Shown here piece by piece: positions 1-10,600 of a DNA stretch of 64,000 bases. The number at the start of each line of letters is the position of its first letter. Position 1 is the first letter of the stretch. The stretch is from positions 4,960,001 to 5,024,000 of the forward strand of contig NW_027480438.1 of the NCBI RefSeq assembly GCF_051401765.1, read 5' to 3'. The notes beneath the pieces were generated by a model. That model did no database searches and was not told the DNA's origin. It saw only the letters and a list, made by a program, of their open reading frames with translations. The position numbers and the translations under genes are program-made. This DNA is from Calliopsis andreniformis. Its lineage: Eukaryota; Arthropoda; Insecta; Hymenoptera; Andrenidae.

Positions 1-432
1 AATCGTTAATCCTCAATCTTCAATCCTCAATCCCCAGTCCTCAATCTTAAATCCTCAATCCTCAACACTCAATCCTCAATCCTCAATCATCAATCTTCAA
101 TCATCAATACTCAATCTTCAATCCTCATTCCTCAATCCTCAATCCCCAATCCTCAATCCCCAATATTCAATACACAACCCTCAACCATCAATCCTCAATA
201 CTGAATCATCAATCCTCAATTCTCAATAGTCAATAGAATATCCTGAATTCTCAGTTTTCAATCCTCAATCCTCAATCGTCCATCCTCAAGCCTCAATCCT
301 CAATCCTCAATCTTCAATCCTCAAGCCTCAACCCTCAATCCTCAGTCCTCAAACCTCAATTCCGAAACCTCAATCCTGAATCCTCAATCTTCATCCCTCA
401 GTCCGCAACAATCAATTGTCAATCCTCAATCC

Positions 433-544
433 TCACTAGAGAATCCTCAATTCACAGTTTTGAATATTCAATCCCCAATCTTCAATCTTCAAATCTCAAT
501 CCACAAACATCAATGCTCCTCACTCGGCCCTCAACACTCAGTCC
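433..544. repeat. Marker block M1 (16 variant heptamers), first of 15 copies
   Basis: This is a strongly variant but exactly in-phase block of 16 heptamers. It opens with TCACTAG and holds AGAATCC, ACAGTTT, TGAATAT and TCAATGC, then CTCACTCGGCCC, the most G-rich spot on the + strand. It closes with TCAACAC and TCAGTCC. Near-identical copies lie at 4213-4324, 8073-8184, 11846-11957, 20900-21011, 21710-21821, 22605-22716, 25365-25476, 31789-31900, 33705-33816, 36927-37038, 40750-40861, 44530-44641, 52692-52803 and 53502-53613. Diverged relatives lacking the CGGCCC core occur near 16,400, 24,670, 30,970, 31,390 and 48,550. Because copies are so alike, M1 is the clearest landmark of the higher-order repeat. 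Its TTG and ATG triplets also account for many apparent ORF starts. Confidence 0.95.
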
Positions 545-1187
545 TCAATCTTCTATCCTCAATCCTCAATACTCAATCTTCAATCCTCAATACTCAATCT
601 TCAATCCTCAATCCTCAATACTCAATCCTCAATCCTCAATCCCCAGTCCTCAATCTTAAATCCTCAATCCTCAACACTCAATCCTCAATCCTCAATCTTC
701 AATCATCAATACTCAATCTTCAATCCTCAATCCTCAACCCTCAATCCTCAATCCTCAATTCTCAATCATCAATACTCAGTCGTCAATCGTCAATCCTCAA
801 TCCCCAATCCTCAATCTTCAATCCTCAATACTCAATCCTCAATCCTCAATCCTCAATCCTCAATCTTCAATCCTCAATACTCAATCTTCAATCCTCAATC
901 CTCAATCCTCAATACTCAATACTCAATCCTCAATCCTCAATCCTCAATCTTCAATCCTCAATACTCAATCTGCAATCCTCCATCCTCAATCGTCAATCCT
1001 CAACCCTCATTCTTCAATCTTCAACACCCAATCCTCAATCTTCAATCCTCAATACTCAATCCTCAATTCTCAATCCTCAATCCTCAATCCTCTGACCTCA
1101 AACATCAATATTCAACCCTCAGTCCTGGTCCTCAATCCACAAACCTCAATCCTCAATCCTCGATCTTCAATCATCAATATTCAATAC

Positions 1188-1257
1188 TCAATCCTCAATC
1201 CTCAATCCTCAATCCTCAATCCTCAATCCTCAATCCTCAATCCTCAATCCTCAATCC
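1188..1257. repeat. Ten perfect consensus heptamers in a row
   Basis: Ten uninterrupted TCAATCC units lie between a TCAATAC unit and a TCAATCT unit. This is among the longest perfect runs I found. Ten-unit runs in the same local context occur at 17,876-17,945, 20,390-20,459 and 52,182-52,251, and a nine-unit run at 38,793-38,855. Perfect runs differ in unit number between homologous copies, which marks them as likely slippage sites. The - strand of such a run is (GGATTGA)n, with GG pairs separated by 5 nt. Confidence 0.95.
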
Positions 1258-4200
1258 TCAATCTTCAATCCTCAATCCTCAATCCTGAATCCTCAATCCT
1301 CAATCATCAATCCTCAACACTCAATCTTCAATCCTCAATCCTCAATCTTCAATCCTCAATACTCAATCTTCAATCCCCAATCCTTAATACTCAATCCTCA
1401 ATCCTCATTCATCAATCCTCAATACCCAATCCTCAATCTTCAATCCTCAATCCTCAATCCGCAATCCTCAATCCTCAATCCTCAGACCTCAAGCATCAAG
1501 ACTCAACCCTCAGTCCTCGTCCTCAATCCACAACCCTCAATCCTCAATCCTCGATTTTCATTCATCAATATTCAACCTTCAAACCTCAATCCTCAATACT
1601 CAATCCTCAATCCTCAATCCTCAACGTTCAATCCTCAATACCCAATTCTCAATCTCCAATCCTCAATTCTCAGTCTTCAATCCTCAATCCTCAATCCTCA
1701 ATCCTCTGTCCTCAATAATCTATCTCCAATCCTAGATCCCCAATCCCCAATCCTCAATCCTGAATCCTCAATCTTCAATCCTCAATCCCCAGTCCTCAAT
1801 CTTAAATCCTCAATCCTCAACACTCAATCCTCAATCCTCAATCTTCAATCATCAATACTCAATCTTCAATCCTCAATCCTCAACCCTCAATCCTCAATCC
1901 TCAATTCTCAATCCTCAATACTCAGTCGTCAATCGTCAATCCTCAATCCCCAATCCTCAATCCCCAATCCTCAATCTTCAATCCTCAATCGTCAATCCTC
2001 AATACTCAATCTTCAATCCTCAATCCTCAATCCTCAATCCTCAATACTCAATCCTCAATCCTCAATCCTCAATCTTCAATCCTGAATACTCAATCTGCAA
2101 TCCTCAATCCTCAATCCTCAACCCTCATTCTTCAATCTTCAATACCCAATCCTCAATCTTCAATCCTCAATACTCAATCCTCAATTCTCAATCCTCAATC
2201 CTCAATCCTCAGACCTCAAACATCAATATTCAACCCTCAGTCCTCGTCCTCAATCCACAAACCTCAATCCTCAATCCTCGATCTTCAATCATCAATATTC
2301 AATACTCAATCCTCAATCCTCAATCCTCAATCCTCAATCCTCAATCCTCAATCCTCAATCCTCAATCCTCAATCTTCAATCCTCAATACTCAATCTTCAA
2401 TCCCCAATCCTTAATACTCAATCCTCAATCCTCAATCGTCAATCCTCAAACCGCAATCCTCTATCATCAATACTCAATCCTCAATCCTCAATCCTCAATC
2501 CTCAATCCTCAATCTTCAATCCTCAGTACTCAATCTTCTATCTGCAATCCTTAATCCTCAATCCTCAATCCTCAATCCGCAATCCGCAATCTTCCATCCT
2601 AAATCCTCAATCCTCAATCCTCAATCCTCAATATTCAATCCTCAATCCTCGATCCTCAATTCTCAATTTTCAATCCTCAATCCTCAATCCTCAGACCTCA
2701 AACATCAATACTCAACCCTCAGTCCACGTCATCAATCCTCAATTCTCAATCCTCAAACCTCAATCCTGAATCCTCAACCTTCAATCCTCAATACTCAATC
2801 TTCAATCCTCAATCCTCAAACCTCAATCCTCAATCCTCAATACTCAATCGTCAGTCTTCAATCCTCAACACTCAATCTTCAATCCTCAATCCCCAATCCT
2901 CAATCCTCAATCCTCGCACTTCAATCCTCAATACCCAATCCTCAATATTCAATCCTCGATCCTCAATCCTCACTTCTCAATCCTCAATCCTCAGTCCTCA
3001 GTCCTCAAACATCAACCCTCAACTATCAGCCCTCAACACTCAATCTTCAATCCTCAATCCCCAATCCTCAATCCTCAATCCTCACTCTTCAATCCACAAT
3101 ACCCAATCCTCAATATTCAATCCTCGATCCTCAATCATCACTTCTCAATCCTCAATCCTCAGTCCTCAGTCCTCAAACAGCAGCCGTCAACTCCCAGCCC
3201 TCATCCTCAATCCTCAATCCTCAATCCTCAATCCTCAATCCTCAATCCTCAATCTTCTATCTTCAATCATCAACACTCAATCTTCAATCCTCAATCCTCA
3301 GTCCTCAAACCTCAATTCTGAATCCTCAATCCCCAATCCTCAATCATCAATCCTCAATCCTCAATCCTCAATCCTCAATCCTCAATCTTCAATCCTCAAT
3401 ACTCAATCTTCAATCCTCAATCCTCAATCCTCAATCCTCAATACTCAATACTCAATCCTCAATCCTCAATCCTAAATCGTCAATCCTCAACACTCAATCT
3501 GCAATCCTCAATCCTCAATCCTCAATCCTCAACCCTCATTCTTCAATCTTCAATACCCAATCCTCAATCTTCAATCCTCAATACTCAATCCTCAATTCTC
3601 AATCCTCAATCCTCAATTCTCAGACCTCAAACATCAATATTCAACCCTCAGTCCTCGTCCTCAATCCACAAACCTCAATCCTCAATCCTCGATCTTCAAT
3701 CATCAATATTCAATACTCAATCCTCAATCCTCAATCCTCAATCCTCAATCCTCAATCCTCAATCCTCAATCCTCAATCTTCAATCCTCAATCCTCAATAA
3801 CCAATCTCCTATCCTAGATCCTCAATCCCCAATCCGCAATCCTTAATCCTCAATCTTCAGTCCTCAATACCCAGCCCTCAATCTTCAATCCTCAATACTC
3901 AATCCTCAATCCTCAATCCTCAGCCAACAACACTCAATCCTCAATCCTCAAACCTCAACCCTCAACCGTCAGTCCTCGTCCTCAATCCTCAACACTCAAT
4001 CCTCAATCCTCAATTTTCAATCATCAATACTCAGTCTTCAATCCTCAATCCTCAATCGTACATCCTCAAGCCTCAATCCTCAATCCTCAATCTTCAATCC
4101 TCAATCCTCAACCCTCTATCCTCAGTCCTCAAACCTCAATTCCGAATCCTCAATCCTGAATCCTCAATCTTCATCCCTCAGTCCGCAACAATCAATAGTC

Positions 4201-4440
4201 AATCCTCAATCCTCACTAGAGAATCCTCAATTCACAGTTTTGAATATTCAATCCCCAATCTTCAATCTTCAAATCTCAATCCACAAACATCAATGCTCCT
4301 CACTCGGCCCTCAACACTCAGTCCTCAATCTTCTATCCTCAATCCTCAATACTCAATCTTCAATCCTCAATACTCAATCTTCAATCCTCAATCCTTAATA
4401 CTCAATCCTCAATCCTCAATCCTCAATCCTCAATCCTCAA

Positions 4441-7134
4441 TCCTCATTCCTCAAACCTCAATCCTCAACCCTCAGTCCTCATCCTCCATCCTCAATCCTC
4501 AATCCTCAATCCTCAATCTTCAATCCACAATCCTCAACCCTCAATCGTCAATCCTCAATCCTCAATCCTCATTCCTCAGACCTCAATCCTCGACCGTCAG
4601 TCCTCATCCTCAATTCTCAATTCTAAATCCTCAATACTCAATTCTCAACCTTCAATCCTCAATAATCAATCTCCAATCCTAGATCCTCAATCCCCAATCC
4701 TCAATCCTTAATCCTCAATCTTCAATCCTCAATCCCCAGTCCTCAATCTTCAGTCCTCAATCCTCTATCGTCAATCCTCAATCCTCAAACCTCAAACCTC
4801 AATCCTCAATCCTCAATCTTCAATCCTCAATACTCAATCTTCATTCCTCAATTCTCAATCCTCAATTCTCAATCCTCAATACTCACTCATCAATCCTCAA
4901 TCCTCAATCCTCAATCCTCATTCTTCAATCCTCAATCCACAATCCTCAATCTGCAATCCTCAATACTCAATCCTCAATCCTCAATCGTCAATCCTCAAAT
5001 CCTCAATCGTCAGTCCTCAAACCTCAATCCTCAATACTCAACCCTCAATCCTCAATGCTCAATCGTCAGTCTTCAATCCTCAACACTCAATCTTCAATCC
5101 TCAATCTTCAATCCTCAACACTCAATCTTCAATCCTCAATCCTCAATCTTCAATCCTCAATACTCAATCCTCAATCCTCAATCCTGAAATCCTCAATCCT
5201 CAATATTCAACGCACAACCCTCAAACTTCAATCATCAATACTCAACCATCAATCCTCAATTCTCAGTACTCAATCGTCAGCCTTCAATCCTCAACACACA
5301 ATCTTCAATCCTCAATCCTCAATCTTCAATTCTCTATCTTCGATACTCAATACTGAATCTTCAATCCTCAATTCTCAATTTTCAATCCTCAATCCTCAAC
5401 CCTCAGTTATCGTCCTCAATTCTCGATTCTCAATCCTCAATCCTCAATCCTCAATCTTCAATCCTCAATAATCTATCTCCAATCCTAGATCCCCAATCCC
5501 CAATCCTCAATCCTTAATCCTCAATCTTCAATCCTCAATCCCCAGTCCTCAATCTTAAATCCTCAATCCTCAACACTCAATCCTCAATCCTCAATCTTCA
5601 ATCATCAATACTCAATCTTCAATCCTCAATCCTCAGCCCTCAATCCTCAATCCTCAATTCTCAATCCTCAATACTCAGTCGTCAATCGTCAATCTTCAAT
5701 CCACAATCCTCAACCCTCAATCGTCAATCCTCAATCCTCAATCCTCATTCCTCAGACCTCAATCCTCGACCGTCAGTCCTCATCCTCAATTCTCAATTCT
5801 AAATCCTCAATACTCAATTCTCAACCTTCAATCCTCAATAATCAATCTCCAATCCTAGATCCTCAATCCCCAATCCTCAATCCTCATTCCTCAAACCTCA
5901 ATCCTCAACCCTCAGTCCTCATCCTCCATCCTCAATCCTCAATCCTCAATCCTCAATCTTCAATCCACAATCCTCAACCCTCAATCGTCAATCCTCAATC
6001 CTCAATCCTCATTCCTCAGACCTCAATCCTCGACCGTCAGTCCTCATCCTCAATTCTCAATTCTAAATCCTCAATACTCAATTCTCAACCTTCAATCCTC
6101 AATAATCAATCTCCAATCCTAGATCCTCAATCCCCAATCCTCAATCCTTAATCCTCAATCTTCAATCCTCAATCCCCAGTCCTCAATCTTCAGTCCTCAA
6201 TCCTCTATCGTCAATCCTCAATCCTCAAACATCAAACCTCAATCCTCAATCCTCAATCTTCAATCCTCAATACTCAATCTTCATTCCTCAATTCTCAATC
6301 CTCAATTCTCAATCCTCAATACTCACGCATCAATCCTCAATCCTCAATCCTCAATCCTCATTCTTCAATCCTCAATCCACAATCCTCAATCTGCAATCCT
6401 CAATACTCAATCCTCAATCCTCAATCGTCAATCCTCAAATCCTCAATCGTCAGTCCTCAAACCTCAATCCTCAATACTCAACCCTCAATCCTCAATGCTC
6501 AATCGTCAGTCTTCAATCCTCAACACTCAATCTTCAATCCTCAATCTTCAATCCTCAACACTCAATCTTCAATCCTCAATCCTCAATCTTCAATCCTCAA
6601 TACTCAATCCTCAATCCTCAATCCTGAAATCCTCAATCCTCAATATTAAACGCACAACCCTCAAACTTCAATCATCAATACTCAACCATCAATCCTCAAT
6701 TCTCAGTACTCAATCGTCAGCCTTCAATCCTCAACACACAATCTTCAATCCTCAATCCTCAATCTTCAATTCTCTATCTTCGATACTCAATACTGAATCT
6801 TCAATCCTCAATTCTCAATTTTCAATCCTCAATCCTCAACCCTCAGTTATCGTCCTCAATTCTCGATTCTCAATCCTCAATCCTCAATCCTCAATCTTCA
6901 ATCCTCAATAATCTATCTCCAATCCTAGATCCCCAATCCCCAATCCTCAATCCTTAATCCTCAATCTTCAATCCTCAATCCCCAGTCCTCAATCTTAAAT
7001 CCTCAATCCTCAACACTCAATCCTCAATCCTCAATCTTCAATCATCAATACTCAATCTTCAATCCTCAATCCTCAGCCCTCAATCCTCAATCCTCAATTC
7101 TCAATCCTCAATACTCAGTCGTCAATCGTCAATC
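4441..7134. repeat. 1,440-bp-offset tandem duplication inside superunit copy 1
   Basis: Bases 4441-5694 match 5881-7134 at an offset of exactly 1,440 bp, including the M2 blocks at 5052 and 6492. The gap at 5691-5880 is not new sequence: it matches 4515-4704 at an offset of 1,176 bp. The locus is therefore a compound duplication. One visible difference between the arms is TCAACGC-type sequence: the base before AACGCAC reads C near 5208 and A near 6648. The same arrangement recurs at offset 8,170 (13,147-15,304) and near 44,760-47,450. Confidence 0.9.
5052..5163. repeat. Marker block M2 (16 heptamers), first of 19 copies
   Basis: The block runs from TCAATGC, TCAATCG and TCAGTCT through a fixed alternation of TCAATCC, TCAATCT and TCAACAC units to TCAATAC. 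The ATG inside TCAATGC, 3 nt into the block, lies at 5055, 6495, 13225, 14665, 23146, 23877, 26602, 27350, 27826, 45372, 46812, 54044, 55187, 55942, 56418, 59515, 60270 and 60746. At 63801 the triplet is GTG. The copies at 26602, 55187 and 59515 have TCAGTCG as second unit. M2 is usually preceded by an 8-nt unit, TCAAATCC (4995-5002 for the first copy). Where copies are dense the spacing is 476 bp, or 748-755 bp. Confidence 0.93.
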
Positions 7135-7640
7135 CTCAATCCCCAATCCTCAATCTTCAATCCTCAATCCTCAATCCTCAATCCTCATTCCTCAATCCTC
7201 AATCTTCAATCCTCAATACTCAATCTTCAATCCTCAATCCTCAATCCTCAATACTCAATACTCAATCCTCAATCCTCAATCCTCAATCTTCAATCCTCAA
7301 TACTCAATCTGCAATCCTCAATCCTCAATCGTCAATCCTCAACCCTCATTCTTCAATCTTCAATACCCAATCCTCAATCTTCAATCCTCAATACTCAATC
7401 CTCAATTCTCAATCCTCAATCCTCAATCCTCAGACCTCAAACATCAATATTCAACTCTCAGTCCTCGTCATCAATCCACAAACCTCAATCCTCAATCCTC
7501 GATCTTCAATCATCAATATTCAATACTCAATCCTCAATCCTCAATCCTCAATCCTCAATCCTCAATCCTCAATCCTCAATCTTCAATCCTCAATCCTCAA
7601 TAACCAATCTCCAATCCTAGATCCCCAATCCCCAATCCTC

Positions 7641-10600
7641 AATCGTTAATCCTCAATCTTCAATCCTCAATCCCCAGTCCTCAATCTTAAATCCTCAATC
7701 CTCAACACTCAATCCTCAATCCTCAATCATCAATCTTCAATCATCAATACTCAATCTTCAATCCTCATTCCTCAATCCTCAATCCCCAATCCTCAATCCC
7801 CAATATTCAATACACAACCCTCAACCATCAATCCTCAATACTGAATCATCAATCCTCAATTCTCAATAGTCAATAGAATATCCTGAATTCTCAGTTTTCA
7901 ATCCTCAATCCTCAATCGTCCATCCTCAAGCCTCAATCCTCAATCCTCAATCTTCAATCCTCAAGCCTCAACCCTCAATCCTCAGTCCTCAAACCTCAAT
8001 TCCGAAACCTCAATCCTGAATCCTCAATCTTCATCCCTCAGTCCGCAACAATCAATTGTCAATCCTCAATCCTCACTAGAGAATCCTCAATTCACAGTTT
8101 TGAATATTCAATCCCCAATCTTCAATCTTCAAATCTCAATCCACAAACATCAATGCTCCTCACTCGGCCCTCAACACTCAGTCCTCAATCTTCTATCCTC
8201 AATCCTCAATACTCAATCTTCAATCCTCAATACTCAATCTTCAATCCTCAATCCTCAATACTCAATCCTCAATCCTCAATCCCCAGTCCTCAATCTTAAA
8301 TCCTCAATCCTCAACACTCAATCCTCAATCCTCAATCTTCAATCATCAATACTCAATCTTCAATCCTCAATCCTCAACCCTCAATCCTCAATCCTCAATT
8401 CTCAATCATCAATACTCAGTCGTCAATCGTCAATCCTCAATCCCCAATCCTCAATCTTCAATCCTCAATACTCAATCCTCAATCCTCAATCCTCAATCCT
8501 CAATCTTCAATCCTCAATACTCAATCTTCAATCCTCAATCCTCAATCCTCAATACTCAATACTCAATCCTCAATCCTCAATCCTCAATCTTCAATCCTCA
8601 ATACTCAATCTGCAATCCTCCATCCTCAATCGTCAATCCTCAACCCTCATTCTTCAATCTTCAACACCCAATCCTCAATCTTCAATCCTCAATACTCAAT
8701 CCTCAATTCTCAATCCTCAATCCTCAATCCTCAGACCTCAAACATCAATATTCAACCCTCAGTCCTGGTCCTCAATCCACAAACCTCAATCCTCAATCCT
8801 CGATCTTCAATCATCAATATTCAATACTCAATCCTCAATCCTCAATCCTCAATCCTCAATCCTCAATCCTCAATCCTCAATCCTCAATCCTCAATCCTCA
8901 ATCTTCAATCCTCAATCCTCAATCCTGAATCCTCAATCCTCAATCATCAATCCTCAACACTCAATCTTCAATCCTCAATCCTCAATCTTCAATCCTCAAT
9001 ACTCAATCTTCAATCCCCAATCCTTAATACTCAATCCTCAATCCTCATTCATCAATCCTCAATACCCAATCCTCAATCTTCAATCCTCAATCCTCAATCC
9101 GCAATCCTCAATCCTCAATCCTCAGACCTCAAGCATCAAGACTCAACCCTCAGTCCTCGTCCTCAATCCACAACCCTCAATCCTCAATCCTCGATTTTCA
9201 TTCATCAATATTCAACCTTCAAACCTCAATCCTCAATACTCAATCCTCAATCCTCAATCCTCAACGTTCAATCCTCAATACCCAATTCTCAATCTCCAAT
9301 CCTCAATTCTCAGTCTTCAATCCTCAATCCTCAATCCTCAATCCTCTGTCCTCAATAATCTATCTCCAATCCTAGATCCCCAATCCCCAATCCTCAATCC
9401 TGAATCCTCAATCTTCAATCCTCAATCCCCAGTCCTCAATCTTAAATCCTCAATCCTCAACACTCAATCCTCAATCCTCAATCTTCAATCATCAATACTC
9501 AATCTTCAATCCTCAATCCTCAACCCTCAATCCTCAATCCTCAATTCTCAATCCTCAATACTCAGTCGTCAATCGTCAATCCTCAATCCCCAATCCTCAA
9601 TCTTCAATCCTCAATCGTCAATCCTCAATACTCAATCTTCAATCCTCAATCCTCAATCCTCAATCCTCAATACTCAATCCTCAATCCTCAATCCTCAATC
9701 TTCAATCCTGAATACTCAATCTGCAATCCTCAAACCTCAATCCTCAATCCTCAACCCTCATTCTTCAATCTTCAATACCCAATCCTCAATCTTCAATCCT
9801 CAATACTCAATCCTCAATTCTCAATCCTCAATCCTCAATCCTCAGACCTCAAACATCAATATTCAACCCTCAGTCCTCGTCCTCAATCCACAAACCTCAA
9901 TCCTCAATCCTCGATCTTCAATCATCAATATTCAATACTCAATCCTCAATCCTCAATCCTCAATCCTCAATCCTCAATCCTCAATCCTCAATCCTCAATC
10001 CTCAATCTTCAATCCTCAATACTCAATCTTCAATCCCCAATCCTTAATACTCAATCCTCAATCCTCAATCGTCAATCCTCAAACCGCAATCCTCTATCAT
10101 CAATACTCAATCCTCAATCCTCAATCCTCAATCCTCAATCCTCAATCTTCAATCCTCAGTACTCAATCTTCTATCTGCAATCCTTAATCCTCAATCCTCA
10201 ATCCTCAATCCGCAATCCGCAATCTTCCATCCTAAATCCTCAATCCTCAATCCTCAATCCTCAATATTCAATCCTCAATCCTCGATCCTCAATTCTCAAT
10301 TTTCAATCCTCAATCCTCAATCCTCAGACCTCAAACATCAATACTCAACCCTCAGTCCACGTCATCAATCCTCAATTCTCAATCCTCAAACCTCAATCCT
10401 GAATCCTCAACCTTCAATCCTCAATACTCAATCTTCAATCCTCAATCCTCAAACCTCAATCCTCAATCCTCAATACTCAATCGTCAGTCTTCAATCCTCA
10501 ACACTCAATCTTCAATCCTCAATCCCCAATCCTCAATCCTCAATCCTCGCACTTCAATCCTCAATACCCAATCCTCAATATTCAATCCTCGATCCTCAAT

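Larger units (their letters stand above)
1..7640. repeat. Superunit copy 1 (7.6 kb)
   Basis: Base 1 matches base 7641 and base 40318, so the window opens within or at the edge of a superunit. The segment carries M1 at 433 and 4213 and M2 at 5052 and 6492. Alignment to the next copy has an offset of 7,640 bp at the start and 7,633 bp by the second M1. The change comes from two extra heptamers here near 1,970 and one extra heptamer in the next copy near 9,730. The distal part is offset by 8,170 bp because copy 2 has an additional 537-bp duplication. Single-base differences are sparse; one is T at 1093 against A at 8733. Confidence 0.9.

Noticed and set aside
245..250. Short palindromes such as GAATTC and CAATTG as operators or recombination sites
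   Set aside because: They are 6-bp chance products of variant units and have no extended dyad symmetry or associated gene.
433..544. M1 as a degenerate transposon end, promoter or other inserted element
   Set aside because: The block splits into exactly 16 heptamers in phase with its flanks, with no target-site duplication, terminal inverted repeat or promoter-like elements. It is a run of variant units, not an insertion.
8100..10187. Long + strand reading frames of up to 695 codons, rich in S, I, L, N, P and Q
   Set aside because: They follow directly from a stop-free 7-nt repeat read in any frame. Starts are incidental TTG or ATG in variant units, overlapping frames are open at the same place (for example 57,039-58,559 and 57,250-58,605), lengths change with single substitutions, and there is no ribosome-binding, promoter, signal-peptide or domain signal.
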